A stretch of 64,000 nt of DNA. It comes from Flavobacteriales bacterium (GTDB lineage Bacteria; Bacteroidota; Bacteroidia; Flavobacteriales_F; PHOS-HE28). Position numbers and translations under genes: made by a program. Each line of letters opens with the position of its first letter. The first letter of the stretch is position 1. The notes under the pieces are model-generated. The model had not been told where the DNA came from, ran no database searches, and was given only the letters and a program-made list of their open reading frames with translations. The stretch covers positions 558,001 through 622,000 of the forward strand of contig JADKHI010000001.1 of assembly GCA_016721825.1 (NCBI GenBank). Direction: 5' to 3'. Shown here in pieces: positions 50,750-58,481 of this stretch.

Positions 50750-52288
50750 TTACTCCTTCACGAAGCGCCACCGCTGTTCAAACCCGGCCACGGCCAGCAC
50801 ATACACGCCCGGTGGCAGGCCCGCCACATCCACCACGCCTTGGCACATGGCCGTGAACACCGGTCTTCCTTGGATGTCCGAAACTGTAACGGAGACCGTG
50901 CGTGGGAGCTGCGTAGGCAGCTGCACCCGGTCCGAACAGGGCACCGGGTACAAGGGTAGTTGCGGATCGGGCGCAGCGGTGATGCCTGTGGAAACAGGCA
51001 GCAGCTTGGCTACGAACCCATCGCCGGCCGACCCGATGAGCTGTGCGCGGCCAGCGAGGTAGAGCGCGCCATCGGCACCCAGGGTCATGGCGTTCACCTT
51101 GCTGGTCTGTGCGCCTGGCACGTTCCACGTTTGGAAGAACAACCGCGTGCCGCTCGTGTCATATTCGTACAGGTACGATCCAACGTAGGCCGAGGCAATG
51201 GTCCAGCGGTCGTCGTGCAGCAGGGCGTGGTCCATGTTCAGGCAGTAGTCCACGTGGCCGCCGCTGATCGTGTCCATCCAGAGCACGTTGCCGCCGCTGC
51301 TCAGTTTGGTAAGCAAGAGGTAGGGTCCGGGAATGGAGGCCTGGTAGGGTCCTTCACCCACGGCGTACACAGCGCCCTGCGCATCACAGCGCACGTGCCG
51401 CACCTGGCCGGTCACACTGCCCAATCCCGGGTAGGCGAAGTCCGTGCTCCAGGCCACGGCACCGTCCGCATTCAGCTTCGTCACGTTGAACTGCTGGTTG
51501 CGGTTGCCACCCACGAACACATGCCCCAGGCCGTCAGTGGCCATCACGTTGTTGTTATCCATGGTGGTGATCTGCAGATCGGTGGTCCACAGGTGCGTGC
51601 CTGTCGCAGAGTACCCCACCGCGGCGGAATACGAACTGCCGTTGCGCGACCACATGACCACGATGGAATCGCCGATCGCCTCCACCGCCAGGCCCAGGCC
51701 GAAGCCGTTCCAGTTGGCGGGCACGGGGTGCGGCACCCACCAGTCCAGCGCGCCCGTTGCGTCCAGGCGTGCGAGACCCGGCCGGGTTTGTATGCCGGAA
51801 GAGAACCTGCCGGTGAGGTACACATGGCCGTCCGCATCCATGGTGGCATCGGCGAAGTCATCGCCGGTGTTCAGGCCCGGGGAGTTGATCACCACTTCAT
51901 TCAGCAGCGCGCCGGATGTGCTGTACCGGTGCACCAGCACATCGTTGGTGCCCGTCTGGTTCTCAAAGTCGCCCAGCGCCAGCAGGGTGCCGTCGTTCAG
52001 TTGGAAGGTCTTCCACGCGCGGCCGATGCTGTCCGGCAGCCCGTTGGTCCAGAGCGGTGCACCCGTGGGGTCGAAGGCGGCCATGTGGAACTCGGTGACG
52101 TTCCCGGGCGAATACACACCGCTCACCGCCACATCACCCGAGGGCAGCAGCGTGATGTCCTCGGCACTGTGGAAGCCGGAGAGCCCGTCGAACAAACTGA
52201 TCCAGGCGGTGGTGTACTGCGCCCGGGCGTGGCCGCCGCAAAAAAGGGTGGCTGTAACAACGCCCACGAGCAGGTGACTGTTTCTCAT
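50750..52288 (-). CDS. Secreted beta-propeller-like protein with T9SS sorting domain
   Basis: A 512-residue exported protein. Start at 52288 gives a signal peptide (MRNSHLLVGVVTATLFCGGHARAQ); the frame upstream to 52480 has no such feature. The body consists of repeated segments of the form VHRYSTSGALL, ARLDATGALDWW, TKLNADGAVAWS, LTKLSSGGNVLW, similar to SBBP/delta-60-type propeller blades. The C-terminal ~75 residues (LPLYPVPCSDRVQLP... GVYVLAVAG) form a T9SS type A domain. Function unknown; likely extracellular. Convergent with the redoxin gene, with repeat family 1 between. Confidence 0.82.
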   Translation of the reverse strand: MRNSHLLVGVVTATLFCGGHARAQYTTAWISLFDGLSGFHSAEDITLLPSGDVAVSGVYSPGNVTEFHMAAFDPTGAPLWTNGLPDSIGRAWKTFQLNDGTLLALGDFENQTGTNDVLVHRYSTSGALLNEVVINSPGLNTGDDFADATMDADGHVYLTGRFSSGIQTRPGLARLDATGALDWWVPHPVPANWNGFGLGLAVEAIGDSIVVMWSRNGSSYSAAVGYSATGTHLWTTDLQITTMDNNNVMATDGLGHVFVGGNRNQQFNVTKLNADGAVAWSTDFAYPGLGSVTGQVRHVRCDAQGAVYAVGEGPYQASIPGPYLLLTKLSSGGNVLWMDTISGGHVDYCLNMDHALLHDDRWTIASAYVGSYLYEYDTSGTRLFFQTWNVPGAQTSKVNAMTLGADGALYLAGRAQLIGSAGDGFVAKLLPVSTGITAAPDPQLPLYPVPCSDRVQLPTQLPRTVSVTVSDIQGRPVFTAMCQGVVDVAGLPPGVYVLAVAGFEQRWRFVKE

Positions 52289-52551
52289 GACACGATCGAA
52301 CAAGGTCGGCTTCCTCAAGTATACGAATGCCCGACACACACGGAATGAAAGTGGTTTCTCTTCTTCCGCTCCTTTCACGACCCCGTCCGGCGCGGGTTGG
52401 GGCAAGGCATCCCGAAGATAGAGACCGGTTGTAGCCGGTGGGCGCTGCCTACTATGCTTCAGAACACGCCGTGTTCCCACCAGATCGAAGTGCGAGGCCC
52501 GGAACCTTCAACCTCAGGGGTCCCTTCGGAAATTGTGAGGAAAAAGCGCGG

Positions 52552-53586
52552 TTATTGGTTCATGTGAACGACATGGACGACCTGTTTCCAACTAGATCCA
52601 CTCATCAGTTCAAGGATATAGCTGCCATTGGGCAAGGTGCCAAAGGGAACACCGGCCTGCCCACTGCCAACAAGTGTTCCCTCAGCTATGGGAGCGCCAA
52701 GGATGGTCAAGATCCGATAACGCAACATGCCTTGCATCTGACGAGGCAGCGTAACGTTCAGCACATCGGAGCACGGCATCGGAAAAGCCCGAATGGGCTC
52801 CCGATCTTCCAAGTTCGGTGTCGATTGTGTGCAGAAGCTGAGATCGAAAGACACACGGACATCATCGACGAACGCATAAGCCACATTTGCGGTACCATAT
52901 CCGGTCGAATCGATCAGTGTCCGCTCACTGAGTGAATCAGCGAAGAAGTTACCTACGGCAATGAATGAGTAGGCCGAATCAGGTATGTAGACGCCAGATA
53001 CTCCGTACCAGAGGGCCGTATCGATTGGCACATAGTCGATGTGCAGCGCGGCTGAGTTCGGGTAGAGGTAGGCGGACCAATCTGTAGGGAATGCGGTGAA
53101 GAATTTCAGACCAAGCCCCTTGGATGAATACGGCGTTGAATTCCACGGTACGCGACCGAAGCCACCCAAGGCGGTTTGAAACGACAGGCAGACCGGAATC
53201 CCTGGCTGTAACGGTTGGGTGAGCGCAATGCCTACGACCTCGCGATACCATGCAGCCCCGCCAATAGCTGTTGTGGCCATACCAACGTATGCCTGGCCAT
53301 CAAAGGCTTCTTGATAGCCACATTCACTAAAGGGTACATCAACAACACCGTTCATGTTGCAGGCATTGAAATAGTCGGCTGAGGTTGTGTGAAGATTCTC
53401 CCACCCGGTCAGGAATACACTGCTCCCTAGTTCAGGGCAACTTGTGTACTGCTCAAAGCTCCCGTTCGGCACCAAATTCTGCCCTCTCGCTGGAACCGAG
53501 CATGCTAAGCTCGTGATCATCGCAATGGCGATCTGCACGCTTGCTCTTGACCGGAGAGCACATGCATGTCCTTTATGGTGTAACAT
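52552..53586 (-). CDS. Secreted protein with NGSFE-type lectin-like domain and T9SS sorting domain
   Basis: A 344-residue exported protein. After a signal region ending near PARGQ the mature protein starts NLVPNGSFEQYTSCP, the opening typical of surface proteins found with gliding/adhesion genes in Bacteroidota. A ~210-residue beta-rich domain follows (ending YAFVDDVRVSFDLSFC), then a T9SS sorting domain (RAFPMPCSDVLNV... GSYILELMSG). ATG at 53586 is preferred over a GTG at 53604. GC is lower here than in neighbouring genes, so the gene may be more recently acquired; this is judged by eye. Confidence 0.8.
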   Translation of the reverse strand: MLHHKGHACALRSRASVQIAIAMITSLACSVPARGQNLVPNGSFEQYTSCPELGSSVFLTGWENLHTTSADYFNACNMNGVVDVPFSECGYQEAFDGQAYVGMATTAIGGAAWYREVVGIALTQPLQPGIPVCLSFQTALGGFGRVPWNSTPYSSKGLGLKFFTAFPTDWSAYLYPNSAALHIDYVPIDTALWYGVSGVYIPDSAYSFIAVGNFFADSLSERTLIDSTGYGTANVAYAFVDDVRVSFDLSFCTQSTPNLEDREPIRAFPMPCSDVLNVTLPRQMQGMLRYRILTILGAPIAEGTLVGSGQAGVPFGTLPNGSYILELMSGSSWKQVVHVVHMNQ

Positions 53587-53920
53587 GGTTGAACTAGCGT
53601 ACACGGTTTGGAGATCAGCACTGTGAACTTAGGTACCAATGCCCGTGATCGCTCTTCATACCACCTCTATTGGTTTCAACTATCTGATTCGTTCACCAGG
53701 GTCGGTCATTTCTCAAAGCCGCACTGCTCGCAGTCGGCCAGGAGGGCGAAGGAGCGCCCGACCACATACGTTGAAAGGCGGCAAAGGCTTAGAAGCCAAC
53801 GCAGTAATTCCAGAAAAGTGAAGCTCGTGGCCCGTGGCCCAAGGCCCTTGGCCCATTGAAGTAGAAGCAAGCTCCGCTGCCGAACATCACATAGCCGATC
53901 GCCCATCGTCCTTCACCCCC
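53587..53920. other. 334-bp intergenic region with a dispersed repeat
   Basis: Nothing coding is supported. From 53744 to 53880 it contains repeat family 1, copy b. The rest shows no promoter or RNA signal that I can defend. Confidence 0.6.
53744..53880 (+). repeat. Dispersed intergenic repeat family 1, copy b (longest)
   Basis: Runs from GGGCGAAGGAGCGCCCGACC through GAAAGGCGGCAAAGG, AGAAGCCAACGC, AAGCTCGTGGCCCGTGGCCC, to AGAAGCAAGCTCCGCTGC. It joins, in one piece, the left block seen alone at 54411 and the right block seen at 54653. Confidence 0.7.
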
Positions 53921-54310
53921 TCACAGCCTCACCTCCACGTTCTGCTCCAGCCGGTACATGTACATGCGCACATCGGGCCGGGCCTTCGGCGTCCACCGCG
54001 GTTTGGGTTCTTCGGCCAGGCTCCAGGGGCTGTAGCGCCGCCACTGCCACAGCCAGCTGCCGCTGATCTCAATGGTGCGGTCGTCCTCGATGCGGGAGCG
54101 GGGGCTGAAGAGCAAGTTGCAGAGGATGATCTCCTCCGCCTTCTCCACGTCAGTGCCGATGGGGTCCAGGATGATGTAGCCGTGCTGCAGCGCATCCACG
54201 CTGTGGCTGTGGTCAACCACGCGGGCCACCTCCTTCAGGCGGGCCAGCATCGCTTCCCATTCGGCTTGCACGATCTTGGATGAGAGGCTGGGGCGGGCGT
54301 CGGTTGCCAT
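53921..54310 (-). CDS. Hypothetical protein
   Basis: A 129-residue protein of unknown family (MATDARPSLSSKIVQAEWEAM...). No signal peptide; mixed charged composition with several Trp (SWLWQWRRYSPW). Ends with YMYRLEQNVEVRL. Codon use fits the genome better than the competing frames on either strand. Surrounded by repeat-rich intergenic DNA on both sides. No operon partner. Confidence 0.55.
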   Translation of the reverse strand: MATDARPSLSSKIVQAEWEAMLARLKEVARVVDHSHSVDALQHGYIILDPIGTDVEKAEEIILCNLLFSPRSRIEDDRTIEISGSWLWQWRRYSPWSLAEEPKPRWTPKARPDVRMYMYRLEQNVEVRL

Positions 54311-54410
54311 GTTTCGCGTCGATCAGGGTTCCCCCAATATAGGGGCTTCCGGACCACTCCGCTCAAATAGCTGTCAGGATGTTGACGGGTATCCTGTCGG
54401 GTTGTATATA

Positions 54411-54458
54411 GGGCGAAGGAGAGCCCGACCACACGAAATGAAAGGTGCTTGCAGAGGC
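54411..54458 (+). repeat. Dispersed intergenic repeat family 1, left-block copy
   Basis: GGGCGAAGGAGAGCCCGACC and CACACGAAATGAAAGG match the start of copy b at 53744. The right block follows only after ~195 bp, so the element may have been split by the intervening tandem duplication. Confidence 0.5.
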
Positions 54459-54474
54459 TGTGAAGGCAGGCCGA

Positions 54475-54568
54475 GTTGTTCGTTGCTCGTTGTCCGTCTC
54501 CTTGGTGGAGTTTCGTGCAGCGTTGTTCGTTGCTCGTTGTGCGTCTCCTTGGTGGAACCTGATCACCG
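54475..54568. repeat. Two tandem 47-bp repeats
   Basis: GTTGTTCGTTGCTCGTTG plus GTCTCCTTGGTGGA occurs at 54475 and again at 54522, exactly 47 bp apart. The units differ only at the ends and at one internal base. Noncoding. Confidence 0.75.
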
Positions 54569-54652
54569 AAGGAACCTCGCGCGCTTGGCATTCCGAACAA
54601 CGAACGACCATGCACGGCTATCGCATGGCCAATGGAGGGCGGTGGGCCGCCT

Positions 54653-54744
54653 GACCCGATCGAATGAAAGCCCAAGGCTCAGCAGCCAACGCCGCAATTC
54701 CCAGAAATGTGAAGCCCGTGGCCCGCGGCCCAAGGCTCGTGGCC
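54653..54744 (+). repeat. Dispersed intergenic repeat family 1, copy c
   Basis: GACCCGATCGAATGAAAGCC, CAGCCAACGCCG, GAAGCCCGTGGCCCGCGGCC and AAGGCTCGTGGCC match copy a at 50628 in order. It lacks the trailing CAAGCTCCGCTGC block. Confidence 0.7.
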
Positions 54745-54976
54745 TAGAACCGAAAAGCCTTGACCAACCACCAACTCCCAAAGCCCTGAACCATGATCGC
54801 GGTGGACCTGTTGAACGGTGGCTGTAATGATCTCCATCCTCCGGCGCTCGGGTGTCCCGAGTGCTCATGTTATTCAATGACTCTTTTCAGCCTCTGCTGC
54901 AACTGGTGCTGGCCACTAGGCCGCCGTTCCTATGGTAGCACAGATCTAGGAGGTCTTCGGTCATGAGAGAACGCAA

Positions 54977-55738
54977 TCACTTCCGGCTCAATGCTGTGCA
55001 GTCCTCTTGGATCTGCGTAAGCGCCGCGACCGAGTCCGGCGTTACGTCCAGAAGGAAGGTCGGTGAATGCAGAGCAACCTTGTTCGTCAGGCAATCGCAG
55101 AACTTCTCCCCATCATATTCACCATCCGAGCCCTGGTCTTTCATCCTTGTCAAGCAATCGCGCTTGACGCGATCGAGCATGCCATCGGTCCAACGAATAC
55201 CCTTTGAGTTAGCCATGCATGCTGACAATTGAGCCAGATCAATCGTGCCTTCACGCTGGAGGCGCTCAATGACCAGGTCCAACTGGCCTTTTTCCAGTTC
55301 GTGCTTGTACGTTTTGGACACCTTGCTATCGTTGGCAAGCGCTGTTGCCCAGCAGGTGCAAAGGGAGATGCGCTCAGCCTTCGTATCGACCATGCGGATC
55401 GCACCTTCCACGCATGCATCCAAGGGGATCTTCAATCCGTTCACTGTCAATGTTTGCTTAGGCGGTTTGTCCAAGCCCAGTATGTTCCCAACGATGATGA
55501 GGGCGCAGAAGCCACCGGCCACATTCCAAAAGACCTTTCGGCCCTTTGATGGTTGGGAAAGTGGATCGCGCGGTTTGAATGCACTCCAGAGTATTCGCGA
55601 ACACACGAGAAGGATCACGACCAGGGCAATGACAAAGCTTGTCAGATCGTCGATCTGACGGTGCATGTTGAAAGCCTCCTGAATGCCTAACAACAAGACC
55701 ACAGCTGCCAACAGGACCTTCCCAGCTCGAATGTTCAT
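54977..55738 (-). CDS. Hypothetical membrane protein
   Basis: A 253-residue protein. Three hydrophobic segments lie in the first ~105 residues (VLLAAVVLLLGIQ; FVIALVVILLVCSRI; VAGGFCALIIVGNILGL). The rest is a soluble domain with several cysteine pairs (CTCWA, CDCLTN, plus single Cys), reminiscent of small Bacteroidota proteins that pair Cys around a short helical repeat. No named family. GC lower than surroundings by eye. Stands alone, preceded by repeat-rich DNA. Confidence 0.65.
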   Translation of the reverse strand: MNIRAGKVLLAAVVLLLGIQEAFNMHRQIDDLTSFVIALVVILLVCSRILWSAFKPRDPLSQPSKGRKVFWNVAGGFCALIIVGNILGLDKPPKQTLTVNGLKIPLDACVEGAIRMVDTKAERISLCTCWATALANDSKVSKTYKHELEKGQLDLVIERLQREGTIDLAQLSACMANSKGIRWTDGMLDRVKRDCLTRMKDQGSDGEYDGEKFCDCLTNKVALHSPTFLLDVTPDSVAALTQIQEDCTALSRK

Positions 55739-55918
55739 GTGGTGCGGTTGGTGCCGAAAGTAAGGGGCGCCCGAAATGTCGACGTGTTCCGCCTGTCGTG
55801 AGCTAGCAAGTTGCTGAGCGGGTCACTTGTGCCAGTGCATCACTGGTTGATGGGGTCGAACTCCGCCACCCGCACGATCGCACCGGATCTCCCATATTCG
55901 TGAGAGAAAACCATTGCC

Positions 55919-58399
55919 ATGATCCGTTCATTCTTCCTGCTTTTTGCCACCGTGCTCACGCTACACCTGAACGCCCAGCGCGTGGTGCCTTTCGGCAGCG
56001 GTGCCAGCGCAAGCGTGAATGACATGGCCGTCTGGAACGGGCAGCTGGTGGTGACCGGTTCGAATTCCATGGCCCTGCTGGGCGTGAACGGCACAGGCGT
56101 GCAGAGCTGGGACGGGATCCAGGTGTTCAGTTTCCCCTCGATCTTCATTGGCGGCATCGGTTCGCGCTATGTGGAGGAACTGAACGGTGAGCTGTACATC
56201 GGCGGTCGGATCTCCACCTTGGGCAATGCGGCCCGGTGGGACGGTACGGCCTGGGTGGGGCTGGACCAAGGCCTGCCCGAGTGGGTGACCACGATGTGCG
56301 TACACCAAGGTGCCTTGCATGTGGGCACGCGCAACGGTCTGGTGTGCCGGTGGACGGGTGCGGTGTGGGACACGCTTGGCGGTCGCTTCGATGATGATGT
56401 GCGGGCCCTCGTTTCGCACCAGAACGTGCTGTATGCCGGCGGTGCGTTCGAAGCCGACGCTGCGCTGACCCCCATGGCCTACGTGGCGCAATGGAACGGC
56501 AACACCTGGCAACAGGTGGGTGTTGGGCTCGCCAGCAGTGCAACGGACCTGCTCTCCACGCCGGATGGCCTGGTGATCGGCGGCAACTTCACGGCCGATG
56601 GCAGTGGCACTCCCTTGCCGCAGCGATGGGCCGTCTGGAACGGCAGCACCTTCAGCGTGCCGCCCTTGGAGCCCATGCCGCAACACATCCCAGGCATCTT
56701 CGAACGCCGGATGGCCGTGCTGCCGGACGGCAGCTACATCGTAGATGGTTACCGCATCCGTGGCAACACGGCCTTCGACCTGGACTATGAGGCGAACAGC
56801 GCTGCTGCGTTCGACGGGCGCCTGTTCGTGGGCACCGGAATTTCAGTGAATTACACCGGCGTCACGGACACCAACCCCTTCTCGGAACTGATCGATGGTG
56901 TGCACCACACCGTGGTGGATGCCGGGGCCATGCGCGCCACGGTAACGCCCACGCCTGCCTTGTTCGAACGCCATTGGATGGACCTGCAGGGCCTGGAGGT
57001 GCCCCAAGGGAGCGGTGTGCACAGTGTGTACACCGCGTCTCCCCTGCTCATAGGCAAGCAGCAGGGTGCTTGGAAGCGATCGCTGCCGAGGTACATCACG
57101 GCGAACAACGACAGCCTGCTTTGGGCCGGGCCTCAGCAGGCGCTGGTGCGCGATGACGACTACTTCCGGCGCTACCACCAAGTATGGACCTTGGACCAGT
57201 ACACCATCGACCAGCATGCCGCCCACTGGAACGATCCGGGCTACGAAACGCCCTACGCCATAGCCACCTGGCCTGGCAACGGCAACACGGCGAACGGTGA
57301 ACCGGCACGGCTCGCACCCTTCAAGGACCAGGACAACGATGGGCTGTACGAACCGGAGGCGGGTGATCACCCGTTGATCCGCGGCGACCGCGCCGCCTAC
57401 ACCATCCTACACAGCGACGTCAACTATTCCAGCGCCTTGGACATGCAGTGCGACATGCATGTGCTGGTGTACAACTACGTGGAGCCCAGCTTCGCGGACC
57501 GCTACAACTCCACCTTCATCAACCTGCGCATGATCGACCGCAGTGGGACCGACTACGACAGCGTGCGCTTCGGGATGTTCACCGACCTGGACCTGGGCGG
57601 GTTCAACGACGACCTTACGGAGTGCGACAGCACGCGCAGCCTGTGGTACGCCTACAACGGCGACGACTTTGATGCGGACACCGTGCAACAGGGCAACGTG
57701 GTGCCCGGCTATGGTGCACAACCTCCGGCCATTGGTTTCAAGTTCCTCAACCAGCCCATGTCCAGCCATAGTGCTTGGCAGAACAATGACGAGACCTTGA
57801 ACATCCCGGAACTGATCGAGATGCTGAACGGCACCCTGGGCGGGGTGCCCCACGTGGGGCCGGGCTTCAGCAGCCGCTTCCAGTTCCCGGGCGGCACGTG
57901 GAGCGACACCTTCGATGCCACCGACTCCCTCGCTGACAGGCGCAGCTTAGCCGGCACGGGCCCGTTCACCTGGGCGGCCGATGACACCTTGTGCGTGGAC
58001 CTGGCCGTGATCCATGCGCGGGCAACCGGCGGTGGTGCGTACGCAAGCGTGACCGCATTGAAACAGCGCGCCGACGGCGTGCAGGCTTGGTACGACAATG
58101 CGCAGTTCGTCTGCAACACCATCGCCAACGTGGTGGGTGTGGAAGAAACGCGGACCGATGCATGGCGCGCCTACCCGATCCCCACCGAGGGCCTGATCAC
58201 CTTGCAGGGTCCCTCAACCGGGAGCGACCTACGGGTGGATGTGCTCGACGCCATGGGGCGGCTGGTGCTCTCGCGGAACTGGACAGCCGGACGCTCCACC
58301 ATACAGCTTGATCTGTCATCGGTGGAAGAAGGACCCTACCTGATCCTGCTGAGCGGTCCGGACGGACGGCATGCGATCCGCGTGATCAAGGCCGAATAG
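55919..58399 (+). CDS. Large secreted beta-propeller protein with T9SS sorting domain
   Basis: An 826-residue exported protein with signal peptide ending near LHLNAQ. The first ~270 residues contain kelch/propeller-like repeats (ELNGELYIGGRIS, WDGTAWVGL, VLYAGGAFEADA, WNGNTWQQV). A long middle region includes DQDNDGLYEPEAGDHP, a calcium-loop-like stretch followed by a conserved-looking domain (residues about 470-740). The T9SS sorting domain is at the end (YPIPTEGLITLQ ... GPYLILLSG). Likely on the cell surface; ligand unknown. Preceded by 180 bp of noncoding DNA. Confidence 0.8.
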   Translation: MIRSFFLLFATVLTLHLNAQRVVPFGSGASASVNDMAVWNGQLVVTGSNSMALLGVNGTGVQSWDGIQVFSFPSIFIGGIGSRYVEELNGELYIGGRISTLGNAARWDGTAWVGLDQGLPEWVTTMCVHQGALHVGTRNGLVCRWTGAVWDTLGGRFDDDVRALVSHQNVLYAGGAFEADAALTPMAYVAQWNGNTWQQVGVGLASSATDLLSTPDGLVIGGNFTADGSGTPLPQRWAVWNGSTFSVPPLEPMPQHIPGIFERRMAVLPDGSYIVDGYRIRGNTAFDLDYEANSAAAFDGRLFVGTGISVNYTGVTDTNPFSELIDGVHHTVVDAGAMRATVTPTPALFERHWMDLQGLEVPQGSGVHSVYTASPLLIGKQQGAWKRSLPRYITANNDSLLWAGPQQALVRDDDYFRRYHQVWTLDQYTIDQHAAHWNDPGYETPYAIATWPGNGNTANGEPARLAPFKDQDNDGLYEPEAGDHPLIRGDRAAYTILHSDVNYSSALDMQCDMHVLVYNYVEPSFADRYNSTFINLRMIDRSGTDYDSVRFGMFTDLDLGGFNDDLTECDSTRSLWYAYNGDDFDADTVQQGNVVPGYGAQPPAIGFKFLNQPMSSHSAWQNNDETLNIPELIEMLNGTLGGVPHVGPGFSSRFQFPGGTWSDTFDATDSLADRRSLAGTGPFTWAADDTLCVDLAVIHARATGGGAYASVTALKQRADGVQAWYDNAQFVCNTIANVVGVEETRTDAWRAYPIPTEGLITLQGPSTGSDLRVDVLDAMGRLVLSRNWTAGRSTIQLDLSSVEEGPYLILLSGPDGRHAIRVIKAE

Positions 58400-58481
58400 G
58401 GCACAGTGGCGCACCGCCCCGGTGTGGGGAAGCCAGGTGTTTCGTACCGTTGTTGCGCGCAAACCTGATCCCCTGCTCCTG

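Larger units (their letters stand above)
54311..54976. other. 666-bp intergenic region, repeat-rich
   Basis: No real gene recognised. Contents: left block of repeat family 1 at 54411-54458, a 47-bp tandem duplication at 54475-54568, an inverted echo of its core (GAACAACGAACGACC, near 54597), and the right block of family 1 at 54653-54744. From 54745 to 54976 nothing is recognisable. Confidence 0.6.

Noticed and set aside
54235..54675. Short minus-strand frames in the 54.3-55.0 kb gap
   Set aside because: They read through tandem and dispersed repeats and have no conserved-looking protein features.
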